Shown piece after piece: positions 16,216 through 23,390 of a DNA stretch of 64,000 nucleotides. Position numbers and translations under genes: made by a program. The stretch lies in contig CAZHKE010000009.1 in assembly GCA_964532485.1 (NCBI GenBank), positions 20,042-84,041 on the forward strand, in the 5' to 3' direction. Origin of the DNA: DATBSK01 sp964532485. Its GTDB lineage: Bacteria; Actinomycetota; Acidimicrobiia; IMCC26256; PALSA-555. The notes under the pieces are model-generated. The model ran no database searches. It saw nothing but the letters and a program-made list of their open reading frames with translations, and had not been told where the DNA came from. Position 1 is the stretch's first letter. Every line of letters starts with the position of its first letter.

Positions 16216-17712
16216 GTGCTCGCCTCGGTCAGGAGCGCCACACTGCTCGGCGTCGACGGTCAGGTCGTGACCGTCGAGATCCACGTCTCCCGGGGCCTGC
16301 CCTCGTACACGATCGTCGGGCTGCCCGACGCCGCGGTGCGCGAGTCGCGCGAACGCGTCCGTGCTGCGATCCTGTCGTCCGACCTCGAGTGGCCGCCCAA
16401 CCGTGTCACCGTCAACCTCGCGCCCAGCGGCATCCGCAAGACCGGCTCGGGGCTCGACGCCGCGGTTGCGCTCGGCGTGCTCGTCGCCCAGGACGAGCTC
16501 CCCGCCGCCGCCCTCGACGACGTGGCGGTGCTCGGCGAGCTGGGGCTCGACGGCACGATCCGCGGGGTCCCGGGAACGCTCGCGCTCGCCGCTTCGCTCG
16601 TGCGCGCCGGCACGAGCACGGTGGTCGTGCCCATGGCGAACGTCGCCGAGGCCGCGCTCGTGCCGGATGCGCGCGTGCGCGGCGCGCACACGCTCGCCGA
16701 GCTGCGCGCGTGCCTGAAGGGAGAGCAGCCCTGGCCCGATCCACCGCCGAGCGCGCCCGCGCACGACGCCGAGGACGACGACGAGCCCCTCGATCTCGGC
16801 GAGGTCCGCGGCCTCGCCTGGGCGCGGCGCGCCCTGGAAGCCGCGGCCGCGGGCGGCCACCACCTGCTGCTCGCCGGCCCTCCCGGTGTCGGCAAGACGA
16901 TGCTGGCGCGGCGTCTCCCGACCGTGATGCCGGCGCTGACCGCCGACGAGGCGCTGGAGGTCACCCAGGTGCACTCGGCGGCCGGGCGGAGCGGGCGCGG
17001 CCTGATCCGGGTCCCACCGTTGCGCGCTCCGCACCACACCGCGTCGGTGGCCGCGCTCGTCGGTGGAGGCAGCGCGAAGCCGTCACCCGGCGAGGTGACC
17101 CTCGCCCATCGGGGATGTCTCTTCCTCGACGAGCTGGGCGAGTTCGCGCCCCGGGCGCTCGATGCCCTTCGGCAGCCGCTCGAGGAGCGCGCCGTCTGGA
17201 TCGCCCGCCAGGCGCTCTCGCTCCGCTTCCCCGCCGACTTCCTGCTCGTCGCGTGCACCAACCCGTGCCCGTGCGGCCTCGGGCCACCCGCGTGCGCCTG
17301 CGGCGAGGTCGAGCGCGCGCGCTACCGGCGGCGGTTGTCGGCGCCCCTGTTGGACCGCTTCGACCTGCGGCTCGCCGTGCGGGCACCGGAGCCCCACGAC
17401 GAGCGCGGTGAAGGATCTGACGACGTCCGCGCGCGTGTCGACGCGGCCGTGCAACGGCAGCGACGGCGCCTCCGGGGCACGCCGTGGCGAAGGAACGCGC
17501 ACGTGCCGGCCGGCGCGCTGACCCAGCTGCTGCCGCTGCTCGGCGACGCCCACGTCGCGTGGATCGCGGAGGCCGAGTCTCGCCAGCTCACCGGGCGGGG
17601 CGCGGCGCGCATCCGGCGCGTTGCCCGAACGCTCGCCGACATCGACGACTGCGCCGAGATCGACTCGTCGCATGTCGTCCTCGCCGCGCTGCTGCGAGAA
17701 GACGTGCCGTGA
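16216..17712 (+). CDS. comM: YifB/ComM-family Mg-chelatase-like AAA+ ATPase
   Basis: A 498-residue AAA+ protein; in Vibrio, ComM is a helicase that speeds branch migration in natural transformation. Visible: an N-terminal Lon-like ChlI domain (TLLGVDGQVVTVEIHVSRGL and IVGLPDAAVRESRERVRAAI), Walker A LLAGPPGVGKTMLARRLP (about residues 217-234), Walker B GCLFLDELGEF, a zinc-like CTNPCPCG...CAC segment, and a C-terminal domain with SARGYHR-type sensor. The start is GTG 16216. The stop overlaps the dprA start (GTGA). Pairing with dprA is the standard actinobacterial order. Confidence 0.92.
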   Translation: MLASVRSATLLGVDGQVVTVEIHVSRGLPSYTIVGLPDAAVRESRERVRAAILSSDLEWPPNRVTVNLAPSGIRKTGSGLDAAVALGVLVAQDELPAAALDDVAVLGELGLDGTIRGVPGTLALAASLVRAGTSTVVVPMANVAEAALVPDARVRGAHTLAELRACLKGEQPWPDPPPSAPAHDAEDDDEPLDLGEVRGLAWARRALEAAAAGGHHLLLAGPPGVGKTMLARRLPTVMPALTADEALEVTQVHSAAGRSGRGLIRVPPLRAPHHTASVAALVGGGSAKPSPGEVTLAHRGCLFLDELGEFAPRALDALRQPLEERAVWIARQALSLRFPADFLLVACTNPCPCGLGPPACACGEVERARYRRRLSAPLLDRFDLRLAVRAPEPHDERGEGSDDVRARVDAAVQRQRRRLRGTPWRRNAHVPAGALTQLLPLLGDAHVAWIAEAESRQLTGRGAARIRRVARTLADIDDCAEIDSSHVVLAALLREDVP

Positions 17713-18824
17713 GCCGGCAAGTCGACGCGACGCTGGCGGCCGCGACGCTCGCGTGCCTGCCCGACATGACGCCGGCGCGGCTGCGTGCGCTGCTCGACCA
17801 CCACGGCGGCGCGTGCGCCGCGCTCACGGCGGTCCAACGAGGCTCCGCCGACGCCGCGCTCGCCGCCGCCTCGTTGCGTCGCTCCGAGCAGCACCGATCG
17901 CTCGCTCGCCGATGGCGAGACGTGGTCGACCCCGGCGCCGTCCGACGACGACTCGCGGGTCGCGGGACGCGGGTGTGGGTCGACGGAGCGCGCGAGTACC
18001 CGATCCTCGACGCGGTACCCGACCGACCGGCCGTGTTGCTGGCCGAGGGCGGCGCCCCGGAGGTGTTGCGACGCCCACGAGTTGCTGTCGTCGGAACGCG
18101 GGCTGCCACCCCACACGGGCTCGAAGACGCGCGCGAGCTGGGGGCAGTCCTCGCCGGGGCCGGAGTCACCGTCGTGAGCGGCCTGGCGGTCGGGGTCGAC
18201 GGCGCTGCACACGAGGGAGCACTCGCCGCGGAAGGCGGGGTCGTGGGCGTCATCGCGACCGGGCTCGACGTCGTCTATCCACGTCGCCACGCGTCACTCA
18301 CCGAGCGCGTGCGCGCCGGGGGCGTCCTGCTCGGCGAGCAGGGATTCGGTGTCAGGCCTCGACGAGGGCTCTTCCCGGTGCGCAACCGCATCATCGCCGC
18401 GCTCGCCGACGTCGTCGTGGTCGTCGAGGCGACGATCGGAGGTGGAGCTCGCATCACTGCGCAGTTCGCGCTCGAGTACGGCCGTACGGTCATGGCGGTC
18501 CCCGGATCACGTCGCAACGCAGCCGCGGCCGGGACCAACGCGCTCATCGCCGACGGGGCGCACCCCGTCGTCGACTGGGGTGACGTGATCGTCGCGCTGG
18601 GTCTCTCGAGCGCAGCTACCCGCTCGAAGATCGCCGCGCCCCCGCGCCCGGTGCCCAGCCCCGACGCCGACGCCGTGCTGCGGGCCCTGGGTGGCGACTG
18701 TGCGACGCCTGATCAGCTCGCCAGCCGTGCACGGCTGGACGCGGGCCGCACCGCGGTGGCCATCGCGGAGCTCCACCGCCACGGCTGGGTCGAGCGCGCC
18801 CAGGGCGCCATCTGGGCGAAGTGA
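17709..18824 (+). CDS. dprA: DNA-processing protein DprA
   Basis: DprA binds incoming single-stranded DNA and loads RecA during transformation; it is also kept in many non-competent bacteria. The 371-residue protein has an N-terminal SAM-like part, the Rossmann core (VAVVGTRAATPHG; VVSGLAVGVDGAAHEGAL; GVIATGLDVVYPRRH), and LFPVRNRIIAALADVVVVVEA. A C-terminal winged helix (ALGGDCATPDQLASRARLDAGRTAVAIAELHRHGWV with breaks) completes it. The start is GTG 17709, coupled to comM. It converges on the enoyl-CoA hydratase with 14 bases between. Confidence 0.93.
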   Translation: MSRQVDATLAAATLACLPDMTPARLRALLDHHGGACAALTAVQRGSADAALAAASLRRSEQHRSLARRWRDVVDPGAVRRRLAGRGTRVWVDGAREYPILDAVPDRPAVLLAEGGAPEVLRRPRVAVVGTRAATPHGLEDARELGAVLAGAGVTVVSGLAVGVDGAAHEGALAAEGGVVGVIATGLDVVYPRRHASLTERVRAGGVLLGEQGFGVRPRRGLFPVRNRIIAALADVVVVVEATIGGGARITAQFALEYGRTVMAVPGSRRNAAAAGTNALIADGAHPVVDWGDVIVALGLSSAATRSKIAAPPRPVPSPDADAVLRALGGDCATPDQLASRARLDAGRTAVAIAELHRHGWVERAQGAIWAK

Positions 18825-18838
18825 CCGCGCCGCCGCTG

Positions 18839-19627
18839 CTACTCGCCGGTGAAGCGCGGTTCGCGCTTCTCGACGAACGCAAGCATCGCCTCGGCGGTGT
18901 CGCGAGACGAGAACGCGAGCGACTGTGCGACGTCCTCGAACTCGAGCGCCTCTGCCATCGAGACCGAGAGCGACTGGTTGAGCAGCTTCTTGGTGATCGA
19001 GATCTGCACCGGAGGCTGCGCGGCGATGCGGTGAGCGAGCTCGCGCACGACCTGTGCGAGGTCGGCCGCGGCGACGACCCGGTTGACGATGCCGAACCGC
19101 TCGGCCTCCTCGGCCGAGATCACGTCGGCGAGGAACGCGAGCTCCTTGGCCTTGTGGAGGCCGACCAGCCGAGGCAGCACCCAGGAGCCGCCGAAGTCGA
19201 GGCTGAGGCCGCGGCGGGCGAAGATCTCGGAGAACCGAGCCGTGTCGGCGGCGACGATGAGGTCGCAGCCCAGCGCCAGGTTGCAACCGGCCCCGATGGC
19301 GACGCCGTTGACGGCCGCGATCGTCGGCTTGGGCATCTCGTGGAGGCGCAAGGCCGCCCGTCCGACGATGCGCATGGAGTGCAGCGCCGCGCCGATCCCC
19401 TTCGTGACGTCGGCCGCGTCGCTCGCCGTGAGGTCGGCGCCGGAGGTGAACCCGTCGCCGGCGCCCGTGAGCACGAGCACCCGGTCGTCGCGTGAGGCGG
19501 CGACCTCGTCGAAGACGTCGATCAGCTCCTCGAACATCTCGCGGCTGATCGCGTTCTTCTTGTCCGGGCGATTCAGCGTGACCGTGACGACACCCGCATC
19601 GTCTCGCTCCACGATCAGGTTCGGCAT
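18839..19627 (-). CDS. Enoyl-CoA hydratase/isomerase family protein
   Basis: A 262-residue crotonase-fold protein. It shows VTLNRPDKKNAIS at the N-terminus, the oxyanion-hole segments GFTSGADL (about 63-70) and AAVNGVAIGAGCNLALGCDLI (about 103-123), and GLSLDFGGSWVLPRLVG, where the usual catalytic Glu position (144 of rat hydratase) reads Asp-Phe. That substitution is common in crotonases other than true hydratases. The reaction is therefore unclear; it may act in fatty-acid or amino-acid degradation. The start is ATG 19627, with -10 TACGGT 7 bases upstream, overlapping the divergent promoter of the next gene. Confidence 0.88.
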   Translation of the reverse strand: MPNLIVERDDAGVVTVTLNRPDKKNAISREMFEELIDVFDEVAASRDDRVLVLTGAGDGFTSGADLTASDAADVTKGIGAALHSMRIVGRAALRLHEMPKPTIAAVNGVAIGAGCNLALGCDLIVAADTARFSEIFARRGLSLDFGGSWVLPRLVGLHKAKELAFLADVISAEEAERFGIVNRVVAAADLAQVVRELAHRIAAQPPVQISITKKLLNQSLSVSMAEALEFEDVAQSLAFSSRDTAEAMLAFVEKREPRFTGE

Positions 19628-19633
19628 TGTGGG

Positions 19634-19640
19634 TACCGTA
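19634..19640. promoter_or_regulatory. Symmetric -10 TACCGTA shared by two divergent genes
   Basis: Plus strand: TACCGT (19634-19639), 6 bases before GTG 19646. Minus strand: TACGGT (19640-19635), 7 bases before ATG 19627. Both would give leaderless mRNAs from the same seven bases. Confidence 0.5.
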
Positions 19641-19645
19641 CCGTC

Positions 19646-19756
19646 GTGGGCTTCAACCCGTTCCGGGAGCAGACGCGCCGAACCAGCGACTACGTCTTCG
19701 TGGGCGCCGCGCTCTTCGTGGTGCTCGCGCTGCTCGTCTGGGCCTTCTTCGCCTGA
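19646..19756 (+). CDS. Small single-pass membrane protein (36 aa)
   Basis: GTG 19646 opens a 36-codon frame: a short polar N-terminus (GFNPFREQTRRTSDY) and one strongly hydrophobic helix (VFVGAALFVVLALLVWAFF). An 'NPFR...ADY' opening followed by one helix is a pattern I recall from small actinobacterial genes placed before a CxxC/HxxC zinc-type gene, as here; the family has no known function. A -10 lies 6 bases before the start and the next gene follows after 8 bases, which supports it being real although it is very short. Confidence 0.6.
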   Translation: MGFNPFREQTRRTSDYVFVGAALFVVLALLVWAFFA

Positions 19757-19764
19757 GCGATCCC

Positions 19765-19986
19765 GTGCCCCACCACGGCTGGCCCGACGACACCGACGAC
19801 ACCGACGACGTCGACGTCCGCCACGTGCAGCCGTACCAGGCCGAGAAGTCGTACCGGTGCCCGGGCTGCGACCACGACATTCGCCCCGGTGAAGGTCACG
19901 AGGTCGTCGTGCCGCGGCGCGATCCGAGCGAGCGCCGCCATTGGCACACGGGCTGCTGGCATCGCGCGTCGAAGCAGCGTCGCTAG
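19765..19986 (+). CDS. Small zinc-site-like protein (73 aa)
   Basis: A 73-residue acidic-then-basic protein with CPGCDHDI and HWHTGCW, which together offer Cys-x2-Cys and His-x-His-x3-Cys metal ligands. The core YQAEKSYRCPGCDHDIRPGE followed by VVVP and RRHWH is a recurrent actinobacterial pattern. It starts at GTG 19765, 8 bases after the small membrane protein stop; the two probably form one unit. No function is known to me. Confidence 0.65.
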   Translation: MPHHGWPDDTDDTDDVDVRHVQPYQAEKSYRCPGCDHDIRPGEGHEVVVPRRDPSERRHWHTGCWHRASKQRR

Positions 19987-19999
19987 CGACCCGTCACCC

Positions 20000-20395
20000 T
20001 CAGAAGGCGTTCGGTATCACGTCGACCGTCGGTGCTCGACCCCGCTCGTGCACGACCGAAGCCACGTCGAAGCGCACGGTCCTCGTCCGCGTGCCGCGCT
20101 CCCCGAGCCAACGCACTGCGAGCCGGCGGATTCGTCGCTGCTTCGCGGGGGTGACCGCCTCGTACGGCGCGACGAACGCGGTGCCCCGGCGGGTCTTCAC
20201 CTCGCAGAACACCACCAGACCCGGAGCAGCGACGACGAGATCGAGCTCGCCGTCACGGCATCGCCAGTTGCGGTCGACGACCTGGTAGCCGTTGGCCTCG
20301 TACCACCGGGCGACGAGCGCCTCTCCTGCCGCGCCGAGCGCGCGGCGGGGATCAGGGCGTTCCTCACGACGGTGACCGGGGCGAGCCCCGGCCAC
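20000..20395 (-). CDS. UPF0102 (YraN) family nuclease-like protein
   Basis: A 131-residue protein of the YraN/UPF0102 family, which has a restriction-endonuclease-like fold. Key residues are visible: Glu in LGAAGEALVARWYEANGYQV, then GELDLV (Asp) and VFCEVKTRR (Glu-x-Lys), the PD-(D/E)xK-type metal site. Its biological role is not established. The start is GTG 20395, one base after the DUF2469 stop. The order rplS-(lepB-rnhB)-DUF2469-yraN-comM-dprA is known from M. tuberculosis; here comM and dprA lie 2.3 kb away on the other strand. Confidence 0.85.
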   Translation of the reverse strand: MAGARPGHRREERPDPRRALGAAGEALVARWYEANGYQVVDRNWRCRDGELDLVVAAPGLVVFCEVKTRRGTAFVAPYEAVTPAKQRRIRRLAVRWLGERGTRTRTVRFDVASVVHERGRAPTVDVIPNAF

Positions 20396-20396
20396 G

Positions 20397-20702
20397 TCAG
20401 AGATCCTTGCCGGCCAGCTCCTCGATGTTCACGTCACGGAATGTCAGGACCTTGACGTTCGTGACGAAGCGAGCGGGACGATACATGTCCCAGACCCAGG
20501 CGTCGGTGAGCTCGAGCCGGAAGAACGTCTGTCCGTCGCTCTGCTCGGCTTGGAGATCGACCCCGTTGGCGAGATAGAAGCGCCGCTCGGTCTCGATGAC
20601 GTACTTGAACATCGGGAGGACGTCGCGGTACTCCCGGAAGAGCTGGAGCTCGATCTCCGTCTCGTAGCGCTCCAGGTCCTCGGCGCTCACGAAGGGCTCC
20701 AC
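20397..20702 (-). CDS. DUF2469 family protein
   Basis: A 101-residue protein matching the actinobacteria-specific DUF2469 family (M. tuberculosis Rv2901c): LERYETEIELQLFREYRDVLPMF split over residues 10-32, then VIETERRFYLAN and ELTDAWVWDMYRPARFV. Function unknown; conserved next to rplS. The start is GTG 20702. The usual lepB and rnhB genes between rplS and this gene are absent, leaving an 18-base spacer. Confidence 0.9.
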   Translation of the reverse strand: MEPFVSAEDLERYETEIELQLFREYRDVLPMFKYVIETERRFYLANGVDLQAEQSDGQTFFRLELTDAWVWDMYRPARFVTNVKVLTFRDVNIEELAGKDL

Positions 20703-20720
20703 ATGCTGCTCATCGCGGAC

Positions 20721-21065
20721 CTAGTCGCGCTTCTCTTTGACCCTCGCGGACTTCCCGACCCGGTCGCGCAGGTAGTACAGCTTCGCCCTGCGCACGTCAC
20801 CACGGCTCACGACCTCGATGCGGGCGATGATCGGCGAGTGGACGGGAAACGTACGCTCCACGCCGACACCGAAGCTGACCTTGCGGACCGTGAAGGTCTC
20901 GCGCACGCCGCTTCCCTTGCGGCGGATGACGACGCCCTGGAACACCTGAACCCGCTCGCGGCTGCCCTCGACGACGCGGACGTGCACCTTGAGCGTGTCG
21001 CCCGGTGCGAAGTCGGGGAGGTCGTCGCGCAGCGCCGCGCGGTCGACCAGATCGGTGGCGTTCAT
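20721..21065 (-). CDS. rplS: 50S ribosomal protein L19
   Basis: A 114-residue L19, which sits at the 30S/50S interface near bridge B8. Family text is clear: FAPGDTLKVHVRVVEG, RVQVFQGVVIRRKGSGVRETFTVRK (in two parts), SFGVGVERTFPVHSP and RRAKLYYLRDRVGK. The start is ATG 21065; the open frame continues upstream across trmD but is not L19-like. It follows trmD by 76 bases, the usual rpsP-rimM-trmD-rplS series. Confidence 0.96.
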   Translation of the reverse strand: MNATDLVDRAALRDDLPDFAPGDTLKVHVRVVEGSRERVQVFQGVVIRRKGSGVRETFTVRKVSFGVGVERTFPVHSPIIARIEVVSRGDVRRAKLYYLRDRVGKSARVKEKRD

Positions 21066-21141
21066 CGCGGTCTCCGCCGTCGGGGATGGGTCGCCGGGAG
21101 GGCGTGGAGCATCCATGGTAGTGGCGTGGCTCGCGCGCCAG

Positions 21142-21846
21142 TCAGCCGGCGTCCGGAGCACGATCGGGGTCGAGGAGGTCGGGACGGCGCTGCCGGGTCC
21201 GGCGCAGAGCCTCGGCGCGGCGCCATCGTGCGATGCGGGCGTGGTCGCCCGACCGGAGCACCTCGGGCGCGTCGAGCCCTCTGAAGGACGCCGGGCGCGT
21301 GTACTGCGGGAACTCGAGCACACGCCCTCCGTGTGAGTCGGCGGCGAAGGACTCCTCTTCGGTAGACGCGTCGTTGCCGAGCACCCCCGGCACAAGTCGC
21401 GCCACCGCCTCGATCACGACCAGCGCGGCCGCCTCCCCGCCTGCCAGCACGTAGTCACCGATCGACAGCTCGTCATCGCAGAGGTGGTCGGCGACGCGCT
21501 GGTCGACGCCCTCGTAGCGGCCGCAGATCATCGAGAACCCGGGAGACGCGGCGAGCTCGGCGGCCAGCGGCTGGTCGAACCGCCGACCCGTCGGCGCGAG
21601 CAGGAAGAGTGGACGCGGTGGCGCGACCGCCTCGACGGCCGCGAAGAGCGGCTCGGGCCTCATGACCATGCCCGCACCCCCGCCGAGCGGCGCGTCATCG
21701 ACGCTGCGATGCTTGTCGGTCGTGTGATCACGTGGATCGTGGAGACCCACGCCGAGCAGGTTCGCCGCACGCGCCCGACCGAGGACCGAGACTCCCAGCG
21801 CCGCCTCGAGGTACTCCGGGAAGATCGTGAAGACGTCGATCCGCAT
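21142..21846 (-). CDS. trmD: tRNA (guanine-N1)-methyltransferase TrmD
   Basis: TrmD methylates G37 of tRNAs with SAM and prevents +1 frameshifting. The 234-residue protein has the trefoil-knot SPOUT features: MRIDVFTIFPEYL at the start, DDAPLGGGAGMVMRPEPLF, the knot segment ICGRYEGVDQR (about residues 110-120), DELSIGDYVLAGGE, and FPQYTRPASFRG with the tRNA-recognising Arg. The start is ATG 21846, matching the family; GTG 21855 would add three residues. The gap to rimM contains a 14-bp tandem repeat. Confidence 0.96.
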   Translation of the reverse strand: MRIDVFTIFPEYLEAALGVSVLGRARAANLLGVGLHDPRDHTTDKHRSVDDAPLGGGAGMVMRPEPLFAAVEAVAPPRPLFLLAPTGRRFDQPLAAELAASPGFSMICGRYEGVDQRVADHLCDDELSIGDYVLAGGEAAALVVIEAVARLVPGVLGNDASTEEESFAADSHGGRVLEFPQYTRPASFRGLDAPEVLRSGDHARIARWRRAEALRRTRQRRPDLLDPDRAPDAG

Positions 21847-21866
21847 GGGCGTCACCGGCCCCCGGT

Positions 21867-21922
21867 CACGGACATCTGATCACGGACATCTGATCACGGA
21901 CATCTGATCACGGACCGGCGAT
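21867..21922. repeat. 14-bp tandem repeat, three exact copies plus a degenerate fourth
   Basis: CACGGACATCTGAT occurs at 21867-21880, 21881-21894 and 21895-21908 without change, then a fourth unit CACGGACCGGCGAT at 21909-21922. The array fills most of the gap between the rimM stop and the trmD start. On the coding strand each exact unit brings an ATG with a TGA seven codons later. Confidence 0.95.
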
Positions 21923-22410
21923 CACAGGTCGAACAGGCCCTCGGGGACGTCGACCACCACGGGACCGGCGCCGTGCTCGACCACGAAGGTCACGGGCACG
22001 AGCGCGCCGCCGTCGAGCACAAGGAGGTCGTGCGCAGGGTTCGCCTCGATCGCGGCCACCGTTCCGAGCGCGTGACCCCGCGTGTCCACGACCTCGGACC
22101 CGACGAGCTCGTGCACCCACAGCTCGTCGTCGTGCCCCGGGAGCTCCGGCGCATAGAGCACCGCGCCCGTGAGCGCCGCGGCACCGTCTCGGTCGTCGAC
22201 GCCCTCGAATCGGAGGAGCCATCGTTGTTGGTGACGGCGCGACTCTGCAATGACCAGGTCCCGCGACGTTCCGCGCTCGAAGCGAGCCGAGAGGGCGGAT
22301 CCGGGCGTGACGCGTTCGGGGCGGTCGGACAGGAACGTCACGGCCACCTCGCCGCGCAGGCCGTGCGCCCGGCCGATTCGGCCGACTTCGAGGACGCGCG
22401 CTTCGCTCAC
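21922..22410 (-). CDS. rimM: Ribosome maturation factor RimM
   Basis: RimM binds S19 and helps build the 30S head. The 162-residue protein has the N-terminal beta-barrel (VGRIGRAHGLRGEVAVTFLSD with PERVTPGS) and the C-terminal PRC-barrel (DDELWVHELVGSEVVDTRGHALG and LVLDGGALVPVTFV). The start is GTG 22410. KhpA lies 26 bases upstream. Confidence 0.94.
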   Translation of the reverse strand: MSEARVLEVGRIGRAHGLRGEVAVTFLSDRPERVTPGSALSARFERGTSRDLVIAESRRHQQRWLLRFEGVDDRDGAAALTGAVLYAPELPGHDDELWVHELVGSEVVDTRGHALGTVAAIEANPAHDLLVLDGGALVPVTFVVEHGAGPVVVDVPEGLFDL

Positions 22411-22436
22411 GTCGTCGGAGCGCGCCGCGTGAGTCG

Positions 22437-22766
22437 CTATTCGGCGACGTCGACGCCGGCCTTCACGCCCTCGAGCGCGCCCGCGGCGCGCGTCACCTGA
22501 CGGATCGCCTGGATCACACGGCCTCGCCGGCCGATGAGGCGACCCATGTCGGACGGGCTGGCATGCACGAGGAGGAACACCTCTTCGTGGCCGCGCTCCT
22601 CGAGATCGACGTCGATCATGTCGGGCTCCTCGGCGAGCGCGCGGGCGCAGTGCTCGACGACGGACTTGGCGCGGGTGCCGAGGATGCGATTGCCCTCACC
22701 GCCGACCTCGTCCTCGAACTCCTCGTCGTCGATGCCCTCGTCGAAGTCAGGCGATTCCTCGCTCAC
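22437..22766 (-). CDS. khpA: KH-domain RNA-binding protein (KhpA type)
   Basis: A 109-residue RNA-binding protein. An acidic N-terminus (residues 1-25, many Asp/Glu) precedes one type-II KH domain with the GxxG loop in MGRLIGRRGRVIQAIRQV (about residues 75-92). KhpA pairs with KhpB/EloR to bind RNAs in Gram-positives; KhpB was not seen here. The acidic extension is longer than in KhpA of Firmicutes. The start GTG 22766 overlaps the rpsP stop (GTGA). Confidence 0.9.
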   Translation of the reverse strand: MSEESPDFDEGIDDEEFEDEVGGEGNRILGTRAKSVVEHCARALAEEPDMIDVDLEERGHEEVFLLVHASPSDMGRLIGRRGRVIQAIRQVTRAAGALEGVKAGVDVAE

Positions 22767-23287
22767 TCTTCCGCCTCTGCTGCGTCGTTCGCTGCATCCG
22801 GGGATGCCCCCTCCACTGCGTCGCTCGCTGCGTCGGCGTCCGCCGCCGCGGGCGCTCGCTCCGCATCGGAGTCACCTTCCGCGCCTTCGCTCAGCGGTTC
22901 GCCGGAGGGCGCGGGAGCCTCGGCCGCGGACTCGGCCGCGTCTTCAGGTTGCGCCTTCTTCTTGGTCTTGGCCGCGGTGTGCCTCCCGGTCGCGTAGCCA
23001 CGGCGGTTGAGCTTCGTCACGATCGGCTTCGACTTCTCACCCTCGAACGTCGCCCAGACGCCGGTCGTGGTGAGGAGCTTCTGCACGGCCTCGGACGGCT
23101 GTGCACCCTTGCGGAGCCACGCGAGCGCCAAGTCGGCGTCGATGTCGACGACCGAGGGCTCAGCACGCGGCCCGTAGTGACCGATGGTCTCGATGATGCG
23201 ACCGTCGCGGGGGCTGCGCTCGTCGGCGACGACGACGCGGTAGGTGGGTTGCTTCTTCTTCCCCACGCGCATGAGACGGATCTTCAC
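22763..23287 (-). CDS. rpsP: 30S ribosomal protein S16 with long Ala-rich tail
   Basis: S16 is an early 30S assembly protein. Residues 1-~90 are typical (KIRLMRVGKKKQPTYRVVVAD; DGRIIETIGHYGPRAEP; RYxGAQ-like AWLRKGAQPSEAVQKLL). The remaining ~80 residues are Ala/Glu/Asp/Pro-rich and probably disordered; total 174 against roughly 90-165 elsewhere. The start is GTG 23287. Within the tail, 22818-22864 matches the palindromic element family, read as ERAPAAADADAASDA. Confidence 0.96.
   Translation of the reverse strand: MKIRLMRVGKKKQPTYRVVVADERSPRDGRIIETIGHYGPRAEPSVVDIDADLALAWLRKGAQPSEAVQKLLTTTGVWATFEGEKSKPIVTKLNRRGYATGRHTAAKTKKKAQPEDAAESAAEAPAPSGEPLSEGAEGDSDAERAPAAADADAASDAVEGASPDAANDAAEAEE
22818..22864. 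repeat. Palindromic element copy E (inside rpsP tail)
   Basis: Left flank GCGTCGCTCGCTG (22818-22830) and right flank CGGGCGCTCGCTCCGC match the gap-side copy C exactly. The centre GCGTCGGCG / CGCCGCCGC pairs with one mismatch. It lies in frame inside the S16 extension. Confidence 0.6.
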
Positions 23288-23390
23288 GGACACGAGAAGC
23301 GGTTCCTGACTGCTCGTCGAGCTCGGCTTCACCGAGGCTGGCAGCACCGAGGCTCGTGGCGACGGTGCGAAAGGTGGTGAAGGAGCAAGG

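Noticed and set aside
16216..18824. comM and dprA as evidence for natural competence
   Set aside because: Both genes are widely kept in non-competent actinobacteria, and no comEA, comEC or pilus genes are in the window.
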